DNA of 53,863 nucleotides from Pseudomonadota bacterium (GTDB lineage: Bacteria > Pseudomonadota > Gammaproteobacteria > Burkholderiales > Ferrovaceae), in contig JAKABO010000013.1 in the NCBI GenBank assembly GCA_021796835.1, forward strand, positions 1-53,863. The letters run 5' to 3'. Under the pieces are notes generated by a model that worked only from the letters and a program-made list of their open reading frames with translations, searched no databases and was not told the origin of the DNA. Both the position numbers and the translations under genes were made by a program. The stretch's first letter is position 1; every line of letters starts with the position of its first letter. This document shows positions 46,944 through 53,863 of the stretch, one piece after another.

Positions 46944-47834
46944 TCATGGCAGCGGGGATTCTGTTTGGGCCTGGGCGACCATCCACTGGCACAGGGCCGC
47001 CAGCAGAGGGTCGTCTGCGCGGTGACTGGGAAGGCATAGGGCAAACTCCGAAGGACCTTGAACAAAACCCAGTGGTGCGACCAGGCGACCCTGATTGAGT
47101 TCCCTGCGGGCCAGACGTTCCGGTGCGATGGCGATGCCCAGTTTTGCCACGGCTGCTTCCAGCATCAGTTGTAAGTTGTCGAAGTGACGGACCAGGTGCA
47201 GGCGTGGGTTTTCCAGTCCGTTGAGTTCTGCCCAGTCGGTCCAGGCGTTACGACGGGACAGGGTGTAGAGCAAGGGTTGGCCAGAAAGGTCAGCGGCCCT
47301 GTGGGGGAGGGGGGTCCAGTCCGGGGCGCAGACGGGGCCGGCGCGGTCGGAAAAGAGCGTCTGTCCCTGGACGCCGTGAGGCCAGGGGGGGCAGCCGCTG
47401 ACCACCAGGGCATCGATGCGATCCGTGACCAGATCGTTGAAAGTTCCCTGGGTTTGTAATTGCAGACGGATATGAGGGTGTTGCTGTTCAAAGTTTTCCA
47501 GGCGCTGGATCAGCCAGAGCGCCATGAACCCCCCTGGTGCGGCCAGGGTCAGGGTTTGCCCCGGGGGGGAGGCCAGTAACTGGTGACAGGCTTCTTCCAG
47601 TGCAGACAGGGCCTCGGTAGCGGCCCGTTGCAGAGTCTGTCCTGCGGGGGTCAGTTGAACGCCTGCCGCATGGCGGGTGAAGAGCGGTTGGCCGATCCAA
47701 TCCTCCAACTGACGGATCTGATGGCTGACCGCACTGTGGGTCAGACATAATTCACGTGCCGCCAGAGAAAAGTTCAGGACCCGGGCACAGGCCTCGAAAA
47801 TTCGGACCGCATGAAGCGAAGGGAGTTTTCTCAT
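46944..47834 (-). CDS. LysR family transcriptional regulator (GcvA-like)
   Basis: DNA-binding regulator of 296 aa. N-terminal winged helix-turn-helix LPSLHAVRIFEACARVLNFSLAARELCLTHSAVSHQIRQLE, effector domain from about residue 90. The first residues resemble GcvA-type regulators, which often control glycine or drug-resistance genes; this one faces the same way as the membrane protein-hyi-transferase row, so it may control it. Ribosome site not clear. It is not a CbbR by sequence style, though only a phylogeny would prove that. Confidence 0.85.
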   Translation of the reverse strand: MRKLPSLHAVRIFEACARVLNFSLAARELCLTHSAVSHQIRQLEDWIGQPLFTRHAAGVQLTPAGQTLQRAATEALSALEEACHQLLASPPGQTLTLAAPGGFMALWLIQRLENFEQQHPHIRLQLQTQGTFNDLVTDRIDALVVSGCPPWPHGVQGQTLFSDRAGPVCAPDWTPLPHRAADLSGQPLLYTLSRRNAWTDWAELNGLENPRLHLVRHFDNLQLMLEAAVAKLGIAIAPERLARRELNQGRLVAPLGFVQGPSEFALCLPSHRADDPLLAALCQWMVAQAQTESPLP

Positions 47835-47907
47835 CAAAGGGATAAAAGACGACGATCAGCGAACAGTATACAACCTTGCCACCCCATGCCGGTCTTCAGT
47901 CACTCCG

Positions 47908-48600
47908 TTAACTGCATTTGCTGTCCCCGCAGTTGAGACAGGTCAGGCATCCATCCATTTTGATCACGGCCTGGGTGGAACATTTGGCGCACAGGGATGC
48001 GCCTTCAGGGAAGCCTGTCTCCTGAGGTTGGCCCGAGGCGTGACGTTTAACGAACTCCTGTCGTTTTTCCTCCAGAAAGACCTTCTGTTTAGGATCATGT
48101 TCGGGGCGGCTGAGCATGCCGATCTCCATCAGGTGTTCTTTGAGTACCTCTCCAATTTCAGCGACCAGACTGGGAATGTATTTTCCTCCTTTTTTGAAGT
48201 ATCCCCCCTTGGGGTCGAAAACGCTGTGCAGTTCTTCCACCAGAAATGTGATGTCTCCCCCTTTTCGGAACACGGCAGACATCACGCGGGTCAGCGCCAC
48301 GATCCATTGAAAATGCTCCATGTTTTTGGAGTTGATGAATATTTCAAAAGGACGGCGATGTTCCTGGGGCGTGCCGGCGTTCATGACGATGTCATTGATG
48401 GTGATGTAGAGCGCGTGATCCGTCACGGGGGTCTTGATCTTGTAGGTATTTCCCACCAGTTTTTCGGGACGGGAGAGGGGCTCACCCAACTGGTGGATGG
48501 GGGCCAGAGAGTGGGGATTTCCCGGCGCAGAAAGGGGGGTGGACTGTTCTTCCGTGACGACGGTATATCCCACGATTTTCTTGTCGATTTTGAGGGTCAT
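47908..48600 (-). CDS. nrdJb: Class II ribonucleotide reductase C-terminal partner NrdJb
   Basis: Second part (230 aa) of the split adenosylcobalamin-dependent reductase, as in Pseudomonas aeruginosa. It carries a TSCPD-type domain (TPVTDHALYITINDIVMNAGTPQEHRRPFEIFINSK) and a C-terminal cysteine-rich zinc-ribbon (CAKCSTQAV, CLTCLNCGDSKCS) that supplies the redox cysteines. GGAAGA precedes ATG 48600. It follows nrdJa by 47 nt. Confidence 0.9.
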   Translation of the reverse strand: MTLKIDKKIVGYTVVTEEQSTPLSAPGNPHSLAPIHQLGEPLSRPEKLVGNTYKIKTPVTDHALYITINDIVMNAGTPQEHRRPFEIFINSKNMEHFQWIVALTRVMSAVFRKGGDITFLVEELHSVFDPKGGYFKKGGKYIPSLVAEIGEVLKEHLMEIGMLSRPEHDPKQKVFLEEKRQEFVKRHASGQPQETGFPEGASLCAKCSTQAVIKMDGCLTCLNCGDSKCS

Positions 48601-48647
48601 GATGGGGTCTTCCTTGAGCAGTGAACAGGGGGGCAACGAGCCATTCT

Positions 48648-50786
48648 TCAGAACTTGCCGTAGTACCCTTCCTTCAGGGCATCATACAGGTTGGCGGCAC
48701 TGTGCAATTCACCATCGTACTCGATGGTTTCGTTGCCTTTGGCTTCGAGGGTGCTGCCATCCTCCAGGGTGAAACGGTAGGTGGTGTTTTCCAGATCCTT
48801 TTCCGTGACCAGTACCCCCTGGAAGGCCTCGGGGTTGAAGCGGAAGGTCGTGCATCCCTTCAAGCCCTTTTCATAGGCATAAAAATAGATATCCTTGAAT
48901 TCGTCATAGGGATAATCCGTCGGTACGTTGATGGTCTTGGAGATGGAACTGTCGATCCATTTCTGGGCAGCGGCCTGGATGTCCACATGAGCGCGGGCCG
49001 AGATGACGGAGGAATCGACGAAATAGTCGGGCAGACGGGTATCCTCATCCTGGGCGTAGGGCATGGCCTTGGGGTTGACGAGAGAGCGGTAGGCCAGCAA
49101 TTCGTAGGAAAACACATCCACCTTTTCCTTGGATTTCTTTCCTTCCCGAATGACATTGCGGCTGTAATGGTGGGCAAAGGAAGGCTCGATTCCGTTGCTG
49201 GCGTTGTTTCCCAGCGAGAGTGAGATGGTTCCCGTAGGGGCAATGGAAGTGTGATGGGTAAAACGGACCCCTTGGGTGGCAATGCGTTCGCGCAGGGTTT
49301 CGGGAAACTGCTGGAAGTAACGGCTATAGCGTCCCAGCAAAACCTTTCCTGGCACGCTGTCCCCCACTTTCAGGCCGTCCCGGGCCATTTCAGGCCGTTG
49401 CGCGAGCAGTGCAGAGGTGATGACGAATGTTTCTTCCATGATGGGGGCCGGCCCCTTTTCTGAAGCCAGTTCCAGTCCGACCTCCCAGCCTTCCTCAGCC
49501 ATGACGCGGGTTACTTCTTCGGTGAAGGCCAGGGATTCCGGGGATCCATAATTCATTTGCAGCAAGGTGAGGGTCGAGCCCAACCCCAGATAACCCATGC
49601 CATGCCGACGCTTTCGGATGATTTCCTCGCGTTGCTGAGGCAACGGCAGGCCATTGATGTCGACCACATTATCGAGCATTCGGGTGAAGATGCGCACGAC
49701 TTCCCGATATTCTGTCCAATCGAAGTGAGCCTGTTCGGTAAAGGGGCAACGGACGAACTGTGTCAGGTTGATGGACCCCAGCAGGCACGCGCCGTAGGGA
49801 GGCAGGGGCTGTTCCCCGCAGGGGTTGGTGGCGCGGATGTTTTCGCACCACCAGTTATTGTTCATTTCATTGACCCGGTCGATGAGGATGAAGCCGGGTT
49901 CGGCATAATCATAGGTGGAAGACATGATGACATCCCACAGACGGCGAGCCTTGAGCGTCTTGTAGATCCGGCAGGCGATCTTGCCATCGGCCCGCTCCAC
50001 ATATTTTTTTTCGTGACTGGGCCAGTCGCGCCATACGATCTCGGCATTGGAGGCAACATCGAGGGAATCGGCCTCGCTCTGGCTGATCGGGAAAGCCAGG
50101 GGCCAGTTCTGATCGTTTTTCACCGCTTCCATGAATTCGCGTGTAATGAGACAGGACAGGTTGAATTGACGCAACCGTCCCGCCTCACGTTTGGCCTTGA
50201 TGAAATCCGGCACATCCGGGTGGGAGATGTCGAAGGTCGCCATTTGGGCGCCTCTTCGTCCTCCCGCAGAGGACACGGTGAAACACATTTTGTCGTAGAT
50301 ATCCATGAAGGATAAGGGGCCGGATGTATAAGCGCCTGCCCCTGCCACAAAAGCGCCCTTGGGGCGCAAAGTGGAAAACTCGTAACCGATGCCGCACCCC
50401 GCCTTGAGCGTGAGGCCGGCCTCATGAACCTTTTCCAGAATGCCGTTCATGCTGTCTTCCACGATGCCTGACACGGTGCAGTTGATGGTGCTGGTGGCCG
50501 GTTTATGTTCCAGTGCTCCGGCATTCGAGATGATTCTCCCGGCCGGAATGGCGCCGCGGCGCAAGGCCCAAAGAAATTTGTCATACCAGAAGGCCCGCTT
50601 TTCGTCGTTCTCTTCTGTATCGGCCAGGGCTCGGGCGACACGCTTGAAAGTGTCATCGATCTGCTGATCGATCGGTTCCCCCTGCTTGTTTTTGAGACGA
50701 TACTTTTTATCCCAGATATCCAGGGAAACGACTTGTAAGGGAACCTCTGGATGCGACAGGGAAGGAGACTTGGTTGCGCTCAGCAT
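48648..50786 (-). CDS. nrdJa: Vitamin B12-dependent ribonucleotide reductase, large part (NrdJa)
   Basis: Class II RNR that makes dNTPs with or without oxygen, using adenosylcobalamin. The 712-aa protein has TINCTVSGIVEDSMNGI, GLTLKAGCGIGYEFSTLRP, the active-site loop NPCGEQPLPPYGACLLGSINL, KRRHGMGYLGLGSTL and FTHHTSIAPTGTISLSLGN. The C-terminal half of a one-piece NrdJ is absent here and supplied by the next gene. The promoter region contains two NrdR-type boxes. Confidence 0.95.
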   Translation of the reverse strand: MLSATKSPSLSHPEVPLQVVSLDIWDKKYRLKNKQGEPIDQQIDDTFKRVARALADTEENDEKRAFWYDKFLWALRRGAIPAGRIISNAGALEHKPATSTINCTVSGIVEDSMNGILEKVHEAGLTLKAGCGIGYEFSTLRPKGAFVAGAGAYTSGPLSFMDIYDKMCFTVSSAGGRRGAQMATFDISHPDVPDFIKAKREAGRLRQFNLSCLITREFMEAVKNDQNWPLAFPISQSEADSLDVASNAEIVWRDWPSHEKKYVERADGKIACRIYKTLKARRLWDVIMSSTYDYAEPGFILIDRVNEMNNNWWCENIRATNPCGEQPLPPYGACLLGSINLTQFVRCPFTEQAHFDWTEYREVVRIFTRMLDNVVDINGLPLPQQREEIIRKRRHGMGYLGLGSTLTLLQMNYGSPESLAFTEEVTRVMAEEGWEVGLELASEKGPAPIMEETFVITSALLAQRPEMARDGLKVGDSVPGKVLLGRYSRYFQQFPETLRERIATQGVRFTHHTSIAPTGTISLSLGNNASNGIEPSFAHHYSRNVIREGKKSKEKVDVFSYELLAYRSLVNPKAMPYAQDEDTRLPDYFVDSSVISARAHVDIQAAAQKWIDSSISKTINVPTDYPYDEFKDIYFYAYEKGLKGCTTFRFNPEAFQGVLVTEKDLENTTYRFTLEDGSTLEAKGNETIEYDGELHSAANLYDALKEGYYGKF

Positions 50787-50861
50787 GGATATCCTCGGTG
50801 GAAAAAGTCAGTTCGATGTAGGGGTCTGAAAAAAATAAGGAAAATCAGAAAACCTCTAAAA

Positions 50862-50909
50862 CCACAAGATGTAGTGGTCAGGTTGAAAGGTTACCACTAT
50901 TTGTATGGG
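50862..50909 (-). promoter_or_regulatory. Tandem NrdR boxes and promoter of nrdJab
   Basis: On the minus strand, CCACTACATCTTGTGG (complement of 50862-50877) matches the NrdR consensus aCaCwAtATcTwGtGt at 14 of 16 places. A weaker box CCCATACAAATAGTGG (complement of 50894-50909) lies 16 bp upstream, the spacing required for NrdR pairs. TTGACC and TAACCT (18-bp spacer, extended -10 TGG) fit a promoter overlapped by the upstream box. The leader is only about 95 nt, too short for a B12 riboswitch. Confidence 0.8.
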
Positions 50910-50925
50910 GTGGTCAATAAAACGC

Positions 50926-51744
50926 TCATCGGGAACTGCGGGCAATGGCCCGCCCAAGCAGGTAAAAATAGAGGCGCCTTGGCAGCCATTGCGCGATCTT
51001 GAGCAGCGTCGTGAAGCGCTTGGGAAAGTGAATCTCGAAGTCACCACGTTCCAATCCCGCAAGAATTTCATGGGCAGCCTGGTCGGGTTGCATCAGGGCG
51101 GGCATGAAATGGTCTGCATGCGAAGTCATGTCCGTGGCCACAAAACCCGGGCAGATACGCGAGACGCCGATGCCGTGCGGACGGAGTTCGAAGTACAAAC
51201 CCTCGCACAGGTTATTGAGAGCGGCTTTGCTGGGTGCGTAGGCCAGGGCCCTGGGCAGGCCATTGTAGCCCGCCACACTGCTGACGAAGGCAAGGTGACC
51301 GTACCGTTGGCGGCGTAGCAGGGGAAGTACGGCGGCCAACACATGATAGGGGCCGAGCAGGTTGGTCTGCAACGTATCCTCGATCAAAGGCATCTGATCG
51401 AGGGTGAGGTCCGGGGCGCAGATTCCGTCGTAAACACCCGCGACGACCAGGATCAGGTCGATTCCTCCCCAGGCCAGAAGCAGGTTCTGAGCGATTTCCT
51501 GAATGTTCTGCGGATCGCGGATATCAAGTACGGTCAGGGTGGTGCGCGTTTTCTGACCGGGTGTCAGGGCGTCATGCCATTCCTGCAACCCCGAGAGGTC
51601 ACGACCAGACAGGCAGAGATGGGCATTTCTGATGGCCAGGGCACGCGCCACTGCCGCGCCAATACCGCGGGTGGCGCCAATGATCCAGACGCGTTGATTG
51701 AACCATTTGGTCAAGGGAGGATTCAAAGGGCTAAGAAGGCGCAT
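50926..51744 (-). CDS. Short-chain dehydrogenase/reductase
   Basis: NAD(P)-dependent oxidoreductase of the SDR family (272 aa). Cofactor motif GATRGIG (G23-G29), NAG-equivalent VVAG and the catalytic Ser155/156, Tyr169 and Lys173 in YAPSK are present. The C-terminal part is basic with a hydrophobic helix (LPRRLYFYLLGRAIARSSR), so it may sit on the membrane. GGAGAG lies 9 nt before the start. Divergent from the desaturase gene, 103 bp between starts; a lipid-related role is inferred from that only. Confidence 0.9.
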   Translation of the reverse strand: MRLLSPLNPPLTKWFNQRVWIIGATRGIGAAVARALAIRNAHLCLSGRDLSGLQEWHDALTPGQKTRTTLTVLDIRDPQNIQEIAQNLLLAWGGIDLILVVAGVYDGICAPDLTLDQMPLIEDTLQTNLLGPYHVLAAVLPLLRRQRYGHLAFVSSVAGYNGLPRALAYAPSKAALNNLCEGLYFELRPHGIGVSRICPGFVATDMTSHADHFMPALMQPDQAAHEILAGLERGDFEIHFPKRFTTLLKIAQWLPRRLYFYLLGRAIARSSR

Positions 51745-51847
51745 GAATTAATCTCTCCAGTGGTTTGCGCTCAATCAAATACGGAGACATTTGAAATCAG
51801 TTAGAATACTCGCCACCATTGTCATCAGACAGGATAATACAGTAACT

Positions 51848-52963
51848 ATGGTAGATCACTCGACCACATTATCTCCCGACCCCATCCCCATCATCGACCC
51901 TGCTGCGCCGTTCCCTGGTCGCAAGTTGGTTCGTTCGTGGCTGGTGCCGCTCTGCGGCAAGCGTACTGCCTTGCCAATTCTCATGATCGTCTTTGATTTC
52001 GCCCTGTTTTTTGGATCGATTTGGGCCACCGTCTGGTTTTCATCCGGCATCGCCAAAATTCTGGCCGGCATGGTTGCAGGCTTTGTCATCGGTCGCCTTT
52101 TCATTCTGGGGCACGATGCCTGTCATCAAAGTCTGACGCCCCACCGCAAGTTGAACCGGGTGCTGGGACGAATTGCGTTCCTGCCTTCCCTGACCCCGTA
52201 CAGTTTGTGGGATATTGGCCACAATCTGGTCCATCATGGGCAAACCAACCTGAAGGGTTTCGATTTTGTCTGGGCGCCCTATTCCCTGGAAGAGTACCGG
52301 GCCCTTTCTCCGGCGCGCCAGTGGCTGGAGCGGATTTATCGGAGCGGGATGGTGCCTGGCCTCTACTACTTCATAGAAATGTGGTGGTTGCGCATGTACT
52401 TTCCCACGAAGACCTACATGGGCGCGCAACGTCCGGCATTCGTCTGGGACGGTCTTCTGGTTTCAGCGTTCGCACTGGTCTGGGTAACGCTTCTGGCCAT
52501 TCTTGCTCACGTGACGCACCAGAGTTTCTGGATGACCGAATTGGCGGGCTTTCTGATTCCCTTCGTGTTTTGGAATTTCATGATCGGGTTCGTGGTTTAC
52601 GCGCATCACACGCATACCCGGGTCGCATGGTACGACAACAAGGTTGAATGGACGCAAGCCCAACCCTTCGTTTCCACCACGGTGCATCTGATTTTTCGTT
52701 TCAGGGTGGGAGCACTGATGCACCATATCATGGAACATACGGCGCACCACCTGGATATGGGCATTCCGCTGTATCGCCTGAAGGAAGCGCAGAGTTTTCT
52801 TGAAACCCATCTGCCGGGTCGAATCGTTGTGCAGCCTTTCTCGTGGGCCTGGTATTTCAAGACAGCCCGACTGTGCAAACTCTACGATTTCAAGTCTCGT
52901 TGCTGGCTCGACTTTAATGGTAACCGCACCAGCCAGCCGATGGCGAGTGTCGGAGCCTCGTGA
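51848..52963 (+). CDS. Membrane fatty acid desaturase family protein
   Basis: Di-iron membrane oxygenase (371 aa) that introduces double bonds in acyl chains. The three histidine boxes are present: HDACH (89-93), HNLVHH (125-130) and HTAHH (297-301). Four hydrophobic segments flank them (about 42-60, 68-88, 205-225, 230-255). Start ATG 51848 (MVDHSTTLSP) is by reason of length; a frame 19 codons longer is open. Adjusting membrane fluidity is the expected role. A strong terminator follows. Confidence 0.88.
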   Translation: MVDHSTTLSPDPIPIIDPAAPFPGRKLVRSWLVPLCGKRTALPILMIVFDFALFFGSIWATVWFSSGIAKILAGMVAGFVIGRLFILGHDACHQSLTPHRKLNRVLGRIAFLPSLTPYSLWDIGHNLVHHGQTNLKGFDFVWAPYSLEEYRALSPARQWLERIYRSGMVPGLYYFIEMWWLRMYFPTKTYMGAQRPAFVWDGLLVSAFALVWVTLLAILAHVTHQSFWMTELAGFLIPFVFWNFMIGFVVYAHHTHTRVAWYDNKVEWTQAQPFVSTTVHLIFRFRVGALMHHIMEHTAHHLDMGIPLYRLKEAQSFLETHLPGRIVVQPFSWAWYFKTARLCKLYDFKSRCWLDFNGNRTSQPMASVGAS

Positions 52964-52989
52964 TCCTGAAACCGGCTTCTCGAACATGA

Positions 52990-53015
52990 AAAAGGCGACC
53001 CGCGGGTCGCCTTTT
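52990..53015. terminator. Bidirectional terminator between desaturase and asr-like gene
   Basis: AAAAGGCGACCCG and CGGGTCGCCTTTT form a perfect 26-bp palindrome with A's on one side and T's on the other, so it can end transcription from the desaturase and from the opposite-strand gene. Confidence 0.9.
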
Positions 53016-53032
53016 CATTTCAGCAATAAAAC

Positions 53033-53242
53033 TTACTTGGCAGCCTTGGTATCTGCAGCAGGAGTTGCGGCAGGAGCAGCAGCTTTCTTTTCTGCTTTCT
53101 TGGCGTGGTGATGCTTCATCTTCTTGGCTTCTTTCTTGGGTGCATCCTTGGGTGCATCGGCGGCGGCAGGAGCAGCGTCAGCAGCAAAGGCGGTGGCAGT
53201 GAATGTGGCCAGCAGGGCGGCGATGAGAGTAGAACGAATCAT
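53033..53242 (-). CDS. Small Ala/Lys/His-rich secreted protein (Asr-like)
   Basis: The 69-aa precursor has a signal peptide (MIRSTLIAALLATFTATAFA, cleavage after AFA) and a mature part built from Ala, Lys, Pro and His (KKEAKKMKHHHAKKAEKKAAAPAA). This resembles enterobacterial acid-shock protein Asr in composition and layout, not proven by alignment. Such proteins may buffer or protect the periplasm in acid. AAGGAAATCACC precedes the ATG. Ends 18 nt before the shared terminator. Confidence 0.75.
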   Translation of the reverse strand: MIRSTLIAALLATFTATAFAADAAPAAADAPKDAPKKEAKKMKHHHAKKAEKKAAAPAATPAADTKAAK

Positions 53243-53657
53243 GGTGATTTCCTTTGTTGTCGAGATTGATAACTTCATGGAACAAAAACTACTGCCCAAA
53301 AGGGGCGGCACTATTGTAACTGGTAAAACCCGTTACACGCGCCACATACCAACAACGTCCCATCAAAAAAAAGGTTGACAGGAAATGAGTGATTGCCAGA
53401 AGGGCGGTGGAGGCAACCATGTCGGCCAGGCTCGCACCGGACGGCAAATTTCCATGGGCTTTTGGGTGACCAGGTCGGTTTCGCCGCCTTTCCTTGGGCG
53501 GGCATTCGATTTTGGCGGGTTTCCGGGTGGTGCGTTTCAGGCTTCGATCTTCAAATTTTCGGCAGAAATCCTCATTCCCTCAGTCGGTTGTACGGGGTAC
53601 GCTGGAAAGGGCGGAGGGTGAGATCTGTCGTCTCCCGAAAAAAGATTGTCGATAGAG
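53243..53657. other. Interval upstream of the rRNA operon promoter
   Basis: No supported gene in about 400 bp. Open frames seen here lack ribosome sites. The stretch before 53640 may contain upstream activating sequence for the rRNA promoter, but no clear FIS sites could be called. Confidence 0.4.
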
Positions 53658-53685
53658 TTGACATGCCCTGTGGGCTCTGTATAAT
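53658..53685 (+). promoter_or_regulatory. rRNA operon promoter
   Basis: TTGACA (53658-53663), 16-bp spacer, TATAAT (53680-53685): perfect hexamers with the short spacer common at rRNA promoters. GC-rich bases follow the -10. Confidence 0.9.
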
Positions 53686-53730
53686 GGCGATCTTTCGTTG
53701 CACAAATGCAGCGAAACAGGCAAAACTGAT

Positions 53731-53863
53731 TGCTCTTTAAAAATTTGATACCGATAGGTGTGGGTACTACAAGGGAGTAATAAATTGTAGTGCTCACGAA
53801 GAAATAACCGTTAGGTTACTTTGAGTGGGGTGATGGTGCAGAGATGTGCTGTCACAAAAAAGG
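53731..53863 (+). ncRNA. rRNA operon leader with boxA antiterminator (16S beyond window)
   Basis: TGCTCTTTAA at 53731-53740 matches the boxA antitermination element of rRNA leaders. The 16S start (AGAGTTTGAT) is not reached before the window ends, so the mature rRNA is outside. Confidence 0.85.

Noticed and set aside
50787-50880. Cobalamin riboswitch upstream of nrdJa
   Set aside because: The leader is under 100 nt and lacks a B12 box; NrdR sites explain regulation better.
53537-53797. 86-codon minus-strand frame across the rRNA promoter
   Set aside because: Runs against a perfect promoter and the boxA leader; no start signal.

Overview
The window reads as the core chromosome of a chemolithoautotrophic proteobacterium, most likely a betaproteobacterium. 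The support is a form IA-type RuBisCO with CbbQ and CbbO, DksA, SlmA, a complete ruvCAB-ybgC-tolQRAB-pal-cpoB run, an H-NS-like protein with the short betaproteobacterial C-terminal motif, and a split class II ribonucleotide reductase. A small Asr-like secreted protein, exopolysaccharide genes and a pseudoazurin-type copper protein would suit an acidophilic metal or sulfur oxidiser such as a Ferrovum-like organism. That placement is inference; no 16S sequence lies inside the window.

Layout. 1-8.5 kb: tRNA-Ala(GGC), an H-NS-like gene, rarA divergent from mutS, a PrxQ-like gene overlapping slyD, a secreted protein of unknown function, and an HDOD-GGDEF regulator. 8.6-14.1 kb: cbbL-cbbS, a strong intrinsic terminator, then cbbQ-cbbO and an unrecognised 101-residue gene. 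14.1-17.2 kb: rpsO, attenuator hairpin, pnp, dksA. 17.2-26.2 kb: slmA divergent from yebC-ruvC-ruvA-ruvB-ybgC-tolQ-tolR-tolA-tolB-pal-cpoB, tightly packed with many 4-base overlaps. 26.2-28.4 kb: tRNA-Lys(UUU) with an unusual T-stem, two tiny genes, a cupredoxin and a Gly/Ser-rich orphan. 28.4-34.5 kb: rplU-rpmA, obgE-proB, guaB-guaA.

34.5-38.8 kb is accessory: a hicAB toxin-antitoxin pair with a clear promoter and operator and an apparently leaderless hicA, a PAS-GAF-PAS-GGDEF-EAL protein, a previously unlisted 31-residue membrane-protein gene with its own Shine-Dalgarno sequence and terminator and an upstream perfect FNR-type box, and tRNA-Lys(CUU). 38.8-43.7 kb holds small envelope or unknown genes: DUF3617, DUF3014, a 55-residue membrane protein, an orphan Rossmann domain, a membrane-anchored c-type cytochrome, DUF2934, and an exported metallo-beta-lactamase-fold protein. 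43.7-47.8 kb: manC facing a LysR-membrane protein-hyi-sugar transferase row. 47.9-50.8 kb: nrdJ in two genes, preceded by two NrdR-type boxes. 50.9-53.9 kb: an SDR gene divergent from a fatty acid desaturase, an Asr-like gene, and the promoter and boxA leader of an rRNA operon that begins beyond the right edge.

Together the genes cover carbon fixation, translation and RNA turnover, recombination and mismatch repair, envelope integrity, purine and proline synthesis, c-di-GMP signalling and exopolysaccharide precursor supply. The most novel-looking items are the 31-residue gene with its FNR box and terminator, the extra small gene in the cbb operon, the leaderless hicA, the PrxQ relative with a degraded active-site motif, and the tRNA-Lys(UUU) with an A-C mismatch.
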